Below are positions 5,972 through 10,188 of a stretch of DNA of 10,188 nucleotides, piece after piece. Each line of letters opens with the position of its first letter. The stretch's first letter is position 1. A program made the translations under genes and the position numbers. This DNA comes from DATAYF01 sp036272735. GTDB lineage: Bacteria > Chloroflexota > Ktedonobacteria > Ktedonobacterales > Ktedonobacteraceae. The notes under the pieces are model-generated. The model was not told the origin of the DNA, ran no database searches, and saw only the letters and a program-made list of their open reading frames with translations. The stretch covers positions 1 to 10,188 of the forward strand of contig DATAYF010000598.1 in the NCBI GenBank assembly GCA_036272735.1, in the 5' to 3' direction.

Positions 5972-6397
5972 TTACTTTTTGCGTTCCAGCAGAACAACGG
6001 GAACCCTGCGTGTGATCTTCGTCTGAAGCGAAGCGAGAGCAGGTATCTTCTGTACCTGGATGCTCCCGAGTCGCTCCCCCTCCGCGCTCTCGATGACGGT
6101 GGCTCTGGCCTCAAACTGCTCCGTGCCGAGTTCGACCGTCACATCAGGATGCGCGACCAGGTTGTGATACCAACCGGGATTGGTTGGCGCGCCCCTATTC
6201 CCGGCGAAAACGTAGATGCGACCGCCTTCGAACAAATACGCCAGTGGGCTGATACGAGGTTCGCCACTTTTTGCTCCCGTCGTCGTCAACAGAAGTAAGG
6301 GAACACCAGCGAATTGACCACCAACGTTGCCCCCGTTGGCACGGAACTCTTCGATGATCCGGCGATCCCAGTCATTCAAGTCATATATCTCAGTCAT
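5972..6397 (-). CDS. Ddn-like deazaflavin (F420)-dependent oxidoreductase, nitroreductase family
   Basis: A 141-residue protein with the split-barrel Ddn/FGD-like fold. Marks: LLLLTTTGAKSGEPRISPLAYL (34-55, quoted only by its ends LLLLTTTGAKSG and SPLAYL), YVFAGNRGAPTNPGWYHNL (62-80), and VAHPDVTVELG (81-91), followed by a final strand IPVV-type RVPVVLLER (131-139). In known members these segments hold the phosphate tail and deazaflavin of F420 and reduce quinones, nitro compounds or unsaturated lactones. The start is fixed by AGGAGG (6403-6408), five bases before the ATG at 6395-6397; the TTG just before it is too close. It is co-directional with the SDR gene but 465 bp away, so cotranscription is uncertain. 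An F420-type cofactor requirement is family knowledge, not shown here. It looks intact. Confidence 0.92.
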   Translation of the reverse strand: MTEIYDLNDWDRRIIEEFRANGGNVGGQFAGVPLLLLTTTGAKSGEPRISPLAYLFEGGRIYVFAGNRGAPTNPGWYHNLVAHPDVTVELGTEQFEARATVIESAEGERLGSIQVQKIPALASLQTKITRRVPVVLLERKK

Positions 6398-6862
6398 CAA
6401 ATCCTCCTCGTGATAGCATTGTAGACGTCTTCTGGGCCTCCCTTATGAGAGGTGAATCTGCCAGTCTTTTGACTCGTGTTTTCGGCATCGGCTTCCCCTG
6501 GAGACGTCTCGGCGAATATTCCACGACAGCAGAGCCAATGTCGAACCCGGATGGGAGAGCGGCACTCTCGGATGACCCGCGTTCTTCCAGTCCATCTCGT
6601 CTCCAGGCCTTCCGTCCCCCGCGTCGCGCAGCAACCCAACCTCCATCAACGCGCCCCAGTGCTGCCGATGGTGAATCTGGGCCTCGTCCGAACACAGGGA
6701 GAGAGCCGCCGCTGCCATGCGCCTGCACACGCGTGTGGAAGACAAGACCTCCAGGCTCGCGGAGCAGTCCAGAGATCAGCTCTACTCCACATCGGGAGGA
6801 CTTCACCCACCCATGACAAAAGACTCGTGTCGTCGCACTGGTTCGACCACCCTGCCTGGACA
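6398..6862. other. 465-bp gap between the two oxidoreductase genes, no recognised gene
   Basis: Both strands have long open frames, mainly because the stretch is GC-rich. The predicted proteins are Arg/Ser/Pro-rich, have no family motif and have no good starts. There is a 9-bp inverted pair AGTCTTTTG (6463-6471) / CAAAAGACT (6817-6825), and GACTCGTGT occurs at both ends (6471-6479 and 6822-6830). This could mark the ends of a decayed 370-bp insertion. No promoter for the Ddn-like gene stands out, apart from its ribosome-binding site. Confidence 0.4.
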
Positions 6863-7765
6863 TCACCTCTCGTGATTGAAGTAGTGACCTTGTTCGATAT
6901 CCGCGATCAGTGAAGGCCCCTTTGGCTGCCATCCCAGGCGCTCCCGGGTCAGTACGCTCGACGTTGGGTTGTCGACCGATACTATAGCTGAAAACCAGCC
7001 GAAGTGCTCGCCAGCGTCTTCGGCGGCAATGCTGACGACCGGGAGCTTCAGCTGACGGCCGATGGCCTCAGCGATGCCACGGAATGGCACGCCCTCCTCA
7101 CCGGCTCCGTGCAGTCGCGAGCCAGCCGGAGCGGCTTCCACGGCCAGCCGGAACAGGTGCGCGGCATCGAGCCGGTGCACGGCGGGCCAGCGGTTGGACC
7201 CGTCGCCGATGTAGCCGGAGACGCCCTTCTCGCGAGCGATGCCGATCAGGGTCGCGACGAAGCCGTGATCTCCTTCGCCGTGAACCGACGGCGCGGGCCG
7301 CACTACCGATACGCGCACGCCGCGCGTGGCGAACGAGAGCGCCACCTCTTCCGCTGCGCCCCGGACCGCCGTGAACCTTCCGGCATCGGGTGTGTCCTCT
7401 TCCGTCACGAGGCGGCCCAGTGGGAGAAGGGCGGTCCCCGAAGTGATGACGAGGGGCCGATCAGAGCCCTTGAGCGCCTCGCCGAGCGTCTCGATGGCGC
7501 GGTGATCGGTGCGTGCTGCGGCCTCGTATTGCGAGAAGTCGTGGACGTACGCGAGGTGGATGACCCCGTCGGACGCGGCCGCTCCGCTTCGCAAGCTGTC
7601 AAGATTATCGAGCGCACCGCGCTGCACCTCTGCACCGGCGGCGGCAAGTGACGCCGCAGCGGTGTCCGAGCGCGCGAGACCGAGGACCTGATGCCCCGCC
7701 GACAGCAACTCGCGGACGATAGCGGAGCCGATAAAACCGGTCGCGCCGGTCACAAAAACTTTCAT
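6863..7765 (-). CDS. Extended short-chain dehydrogenase/reductase (NAD(P)-dependent epimerase-like)
   Basis: A 300-residue Rossmann-fold protein. MKVFVTGATGFIGSAIVREL (1-20) is the nucleotide-binding beta-alpha-beta with the TGxxGFIG loop (6-13); ARSD (31-34) after the second strand suggests NADP preference. LVITSG (105-110) is the strand carrying the catalytic serine. VVRPAPSVHGEGDHGFV (154-170), YIGDGSNRWPAVHRLDAAHL (185-204) and a C-terminal substrate domain follow. A canonical Tyr-x-x-x-Lys is not obvious; the corresponding part reads RFTAVRGAAEE (130-140), as in atypical SDRs. GGAGG eight bases before ATG 7765 fixes the start; the upstream in-frame ATG at 7780 overlaps that site. Base composition is clearly more GC-rich than in the flanking TetR and Ddn-like genes, with long shadow frames on both strands, hinting at acquisition from a high-GC donor. 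It diverges from the TetR gene, its likely regulator. Substrate unknown. Confidence 0.92.
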   Translation of the reverse strand: MKVFVTGATGFIGSAIVRELLSAGHQVLGLARSDTAAASLAAAGAEVQRGALDNLDSLRSGAAASDGVIHLAYVHDFSQYEAAARTDHRAIETLGEALKGSDRPLVITSGTALLPLGRLVTEEDTPDAGRFTAVRGAAEEVALSFATRGVRVSVVRPAPSVHGEGDHGFVATLIGIAREKGVSGYIGDGSNRWPAVHRLDAAHLFRLAVEAAPAGSRLHGAGEEGVPFRGIAEAIGRQLKLPVVSIAAEDAGEHFGWFSAIVSVDNPTSSVLTRERLGWQPKGPSLIADIEQGHYFNHER

Positions 7766-7907
7766 AGGAAATTCCTCCATTTATTTAAGCACAAGTGTTC
7801 TTCAATGAGAGCTCAGAGCCTCACATTTCTGTCTCTCGTAGCGACTAGTTGTTGCAAAGACATCAACGTGTTACGATAGACAGTGTAGCCTGGACGGGAA
7901 CAGTGAG

Positions 7908-7923
7908 CAAGCATCAATGCTTG
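7908..7923 (+). promoter_or_regulatory. Palindrome between SDR and TetR genes, operator candidate
   Basis: CAAGCAT-CA-ATGCTTG is a perfect 7+7 palindrome centred 40 bases before the TetR start codon. In addition, TTGTTGCA (7849-7856) and TGCAACAA (7938-7945) form a second inverted pair around it. TetR dimers bind palindromes of about this size in their own upstream region, so this is the best operator candidate; the assignment is inferred from position. No strong sigma70 promoter is visible in this 190-bp divergent region, only a poor TTGTTG/TACGAT pair at 7849-7877. Confidence 0.5.
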
Positions 7924-7955
7924 TCTTTTGTTACGTATGCAACAAAGAGGGAAAT

Positions 7956-8594
7956 ATGTCGCACGAAGAACAGACCGACTTGCGCATTCGGCGCACGCAT
8001 AAATTCTTGCAAGAAGCGATGATTGAACTGATTACCGAGAAAGGGTTTGATGCCGTCACGGTGGGCGATATTGCCGAACGGGCCATGATCAACCGAGCCA
8101 CGTTCTACCGCCATTATCAGGATAAATACGATCTGGTGGCAAAGATCTTTGAAGAAACCGCCAATTACCTGGTGGAGCACATGAAGCCCTTCCACAAAGG
8201 CTCTGGTCATATGGATACGGAGCACCCACCAGAGATCTGGATCCAGTTCTTTGAGCATGTCGCGGAATATGCCAGGCTGTACGGAGCGATGCTAGGGAAA
8301 AACGGCAGTCCGTGGTTTGCAGCCAGGATGCGTGAGCACATCATCAAGCTCATGCTTGAGCAAGAGAGAGGGTGGAAACAACCGGTGGAACTCAGGCAAC
8401 AGATCGATCCAACCATGCCAGAGGCTCTGCCGGCCATGCAATTCTCCCATGTCCTGATCGGCACCATCGTCTGGTGGTTGGAGAGCGAAAAGAGCCATAC
8501 CCCCAGACAAATGGCAGCCTGGTTTTGGCGCTTTGCGTTTTATGGCTATCTCTCTGCACGCGGGTATGAGGCTCAGACGCCAGGGAAGGAATGA
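7956..8594 (+). CDS. TetR/AcrR-family transcriptional regulator
   Basis: A 212-residue protein of normal TetR length. The N-terminal DNA-binding domain reads TDLRIRRTHKFLQEAMIELI (7-26) and then TEKGFDAVTVGDIAERAMINRATFYRHYQDK in the helix-turn-helix (27-57), with NRATFYRHYQDKYDLV as the recognition helix and following helix. The all-helical ligand and dimer domain includes a WW-containing segment (IVWWLESEK, 171-179) near the C-terminus. The ATG at 7956 is preferred because GAGGG precedes it by four to five bases and conserved sequence starts soon after; an upstream in-frame ATG at 7917 falls inside the palindrome. The gene diverges from the SDR gene across 190 bp, the classic layout for a repressor that controls a neighbouring detoxification or resistance enzyme and itself. 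Ligand unknown. Confidence 0.93.
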   Translation: MSHEEQTDLRIRRTHKFLQEAMIELITEKGFDAVTVGDIAERAMINRATFYRHYQDKYDLVAKIFEETANYLVEHMKPFHKGSGHMDTEHPPEIWIQFFEHVAEYARLYGAMLGKNGSPWFAARMREHIIKLMLEQERGWKQPVELRQQIDPTMPEALPAMQFSHVLIGTIVWWLESEKSHTPRQMAAWFWRFAFYGYLSARGYEAQTPGKE

Positions 8595-8613
8595 GGCTAA
8601 TGAGGGATTGCTC

Positions 8614-8790
8614 GATTATTTCGGGTAAAATATACTCTAAGCCGCAAATGGATTTCTCAGGCTGATTCATCTGGCAGTTTGACGAAGCTGGAAAGTACTT
8701 GTAGTTGGCCTTCTTCAGCCTCTTTTCTCTGGTGAAACAGCAAATGCAGCAGTCATGGAAGCTTTCACGTATGTTTTACCCGGAATAATC
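8614..8790. mobile_element. 177-bp element with 20-bp inverted ends (MITE-like candidate)
   Basis: The left end GATTATTTCGGGTAAAATAT (8614-8633) and the reverse complement of the right end (8771-8790) agree in 18 of 20 positions. The interior of about 137 bp has no ORF. It begins 20 bases after the TetR stop codon. No clear target-site duplication is seen at the exact ends. The size and inverted ends fit a non-autonomous element moved by a transposase in trans. An alternative is a large RNA stem-loop acting at the 3' end of the TetR transcript. Confidence 0.5.
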
Positions 8791-8846
8791 AAGTAACCCC
8801 TGATAGAACATATATCATCACTTATGCCCGCTACTCTGCCCCTGGT

Positions 8847-8937
8847 GTAGAGTAGGCGGCCAGCGCGTTACCTTGCGGTTCGTTTCCAACCGCCCCTCCC
8901 CAAACCGTGCATGCGACTTGTCACCGCACACGGCTTT
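8847..8937 (-). ncRNA. Group II intron 3' end: domains V and VI, without a maturase
   Basis: On minus, AAAGCCGTGTGCGGTGACA (8937-8919) followed by AGTCGCATGCACGGTTT (8918-8902) has the form of domain V, including the catalytic AGC triad (8935-8933), the GCCGTG/CACGGT lower stem and the 2-nt bulge before it. The loop is one base longer than the usual GAAA type. It is followed by GGCGGTTGGAAACGAACCGC (8894-8875), the domain VI stem, and then by CTACTCTAC ending at 8847, with a bulged A seven bases from the end and the usual AC terminus. Group II introns are self-splicing retroelements; domain V is their most conserved part. Upstream on minus (to about 9120) there is no reverse-transcriptase ORF and too little room for domain I, so this is a relic. 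Confidence 0.72.
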
Positions 8938-9294
8938 CCAGGTCTGTGCTTCATCTTCCCTGGCCTTATGCACCCTCCGATACAGCACAGGTACTTCCCT
9001 TGCACACAGCCCTGCGACCCTTCCCCTTATCCACGGCATACAATCGGGGTGGGCCATCTCTCGAAGGCTAGAGCGCACGTTCCGAGCAATAACATCCTCG
9101 CCTTTGAGATGCGCGGACGCTGAGTTCTAAGGCAAACAAAGAAGCGGAGAGCCTCCGTTTTGGAGTGGTCGCTACCTGAGGTAGGCCCAGGATAGATGCT
9201 GTTGGCGAATTGCCAAAGAGAAGGGATACTGGACGAAGATTGTTATCATAAAGGCAAACATCTGAAAGAATGCCTGTATGATGAGGAGGTCACG
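8938..9294. other. Gap between the intron relic and the transposase gene
   Basis: The minus frame over 8818-9078 is open but appears to be a read-through of structured intron RNA, not a protein. From about 9130 the sequence probably belongs to the insertion sequence: CGGAG-AGC-CTCCG-TTTT (9145-9161), a 13-bp palindrome CTACCT-G-AGGTAG (9172-9184) and TTGGC-GAATT-GCCAA (9202-9216). A weak promoter TTGGCG - 17 bases - GATACT lies at 9202-9230 ahead of the transposase. I could not fix the left inverted repeat of the element without its right end. Confidence 0.4.
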
Positions 9295-10188
9295 ATGTCT
9301 TTGAAGCCAGAACCAATAGGCCCAGTTCCAGAAGAAACAGCCCGGATAGCTCATGCAGCCTTCCCAAAGGGAAATCTGTACCTGCGTCTGAGAGATGAAC
9401 TGGGGACGTTGTATCAGGATGATCTGTTTGCTGATCTTTTCCCCTCTCATGGCCAACCCGCCGAAGCTCCGTGGCGCCTGGCGCTTGTGACAATCATGCA
9501 GTTTCTGGAAGGATTGTCAGACCGTCAAGCCGCCGAGGCCGTGCGTAGCCGCCTGGACTGGAAGTATCTGTTGGGGCTAGAGGCGACTGATGCTGGCTTT
9601 CACTACTCGCTGCTCAGCGAATTTCGGAGTCGCCTCTTGGCAGGAGAGGCGGTGCATCGCCTCTTCGAAGTGTTGCTCACGCACCTCAAAGCTCGTGGCT
9701 GGCTCACCGAGCGTCAGCGCCAAAGAACTGACTCGACCCACATCCTCGCTGCTGTTCGCAGCCTCAACCGCCTCGAACTCGTCGGGCGTACGCTCCAGCA
9801 TGCTCTGAATACGCTTGCGGAACTCACCCCTGACTGGTTGTTGACGCAAATCAGCTCAGAATGGTTCGAGCGCTACAGCCACCCGCTGGATGAATATCGG
9901 CTTCCCAAAGAGAAGGCGGAGCGATTAGTGCTGGCAGAACAGATTGGCAAGGATGGACAGCATTTGCTCTTGCGCATCGTGCAGTCAGAGGCAGCCAGAT
10001 GGCTAGAGAAGGCTCCGGCCATCGTGACACTGCGTCAGGTCTGGGAACAGCAGTACGACCTGGAGGCTTCCCCGATCCAGTGGCGCCCGACGGAGAGGCT
10101 GCCACCCTCAAGTGAACGCATTGCCTCTCCTCATGATACCGAAGCCCGTTACAGCACGAAGCGCAGCGTCACCTGGGTCGGCTACAAG
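9295..10188 (+). CDS. IS1182-like DDE transposase (3' end beyond window)
   Basis: An open frame of 298 codons runs from the ATG at 9295 to the last base. AGGAGG (9284-9289) lies five bases before the start. The N-terminal part (residues about 30-130) has the DUF772/InsH-type domain: YLRLRDELGTLY, DDLFADLFP, APWRLALVTIMQFLEGLSDRQAAEAV and DWKYLLGLE, then FHYSLLSEFRSRLL. RTDSTHILAAVR (144-155) carries the first catalytic Asp (D146). SPHDTEARYSTKR followed by WVGYK at the window edge is the conserved stretch ahead of the second catalytic segment, which lies outside. The protein catalyses cut-and-paste movement of its element. No stop or frameshift is seen in the part present, so it may be active; the element may also have truncated the group II intron to its left. 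Confidence 0.93.
   Translation, partial: MSLKPEPIGPVPEETARIAHAAFPKGNLYLRLRDELGTLYQDDLFADLFPSHGQPAEAPWRLALVTIMQFLEGLSDRQAAEAVRSRLDWKYLLGLEATDAGFHYSLLSEFRSRLLAGEAVHRLFEVLLTHLKARGWLTERQRQRTDSTHILAAVRSLNRLELVGRTLQHALNTLAELTPDWLLTQISSEWFERYSHPLDEYRLPKEKAERLVLAEQIGKDGQHLLLRIVQSEAARWLEKAPAIVTLRQVWEQQYDLEASPIQWRPTERLPPSSERIASPHDTEARYSTKRSVTWVGYK

Noticed and set aside
5575..6015. Plus-strand open frame of 146 codons
   Set aside because: No motif or ribosome-binding site; it runs through a terminator hairpin and into the 3' end of the well-supported Ddn-like gene on the other strand.
6390..6932. Minus-strand frame of 180 codons between the SDR and Ddn-like genes
   Set aside because: Overlaps the ends of both real genes in another frame; Arg/Ser/Gly-rich without motifs, as expected for a GC-rich shadow.
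7004..7651. Plus-strand 215-codon frame
   Set aside because: Antisense shadow of the GC-rich SDR gene, whose minus frame has a complete Rossmann protein.
8818..9078. Minus-strand 86-codon frame as a small protein
   Set aside because: It spans intron domains V and VI, so its apparent residues come from reading structured RNA; no known domain is visible.

Overview
The window looks like an accessory stretch of a bacterial chromosome with moderate GC content. My best guess is a soil Chloroflexota of the Ktedonobacteria type. That rests on the mixture seen here: a decayed TnpB with a long proline/arginine-rich tail, an IS1182-type transposase, a group II intron relic, a YD-repeat relic and an F420-type (Ddn-like) oxidoreductase. 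No ribosomal or marker gene is present to confirm it. I see no tRNA, rRNA or CRISPR array.

Layout. (1) 1-291: the 3' end of a DHA2-type drug-efflux MFS gene. (2) 292-987: a decayed, minus-strand IS200/IS605-type tnpB with a premature stop, a frameshift and a hairpin at its 3' end. (3) 1105-4198: the most coherent block. A DeoR-family repressor (minus) diverges from an MFS transporter and a type 2 isoaspartyl peptidase/asparaginase (plus). The 134-bp divergent region has two face-to-face sigma70-like promoters, and a 16-nt repeat sits in the -35/-10 spacer of each. A 22-bp perfect inverted repeat separates the transporter from the peptidase. (4) 4275-5030: a DUF72 (YecE-like) gene on minus. 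(5) 5031-5904: about 0.9 kb of gene debris, including a YD-repeat (RHS) fragment scrambled by an 8-bp tandem repeat. (6) 5972-7765: a Ddn-like oxidoreductase and an extended-SDR enzyme, both on minus, 465 bp apart. (7) 7956-8594: a TetR regulator diverging from the SDR gene, with a palindrome just upstream. (8) 8614-8790: a 177-bp element bounded by 20-bp inverted repeats. (9) 8847-8937: domains V and VI of a group II intron on minus, with no maturase. (10) 9295 to the end: an IS1182-like transposase, cut by the window edge.

How the parts work together. DeoR, transporter and peptidase probably form one regulated uptake-and-catabolism unit, and the promoter architecture suggests one repressor silences both directions. 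TetR probably controls the SDR and perhaps the Ddn-like enzyme, a common arrangement for small-molecule or electrophile detoxification. The intervals between these units have collected mobile-element remains. I found no clear new defence or mobile system. The strongest unusual signals are the operator-in-spacer divergent promoter, the long hairpin before the peptidase, the domain V/VI relic with an apparent 19-nt insertion, and the 177-bp inverted-repeat element.
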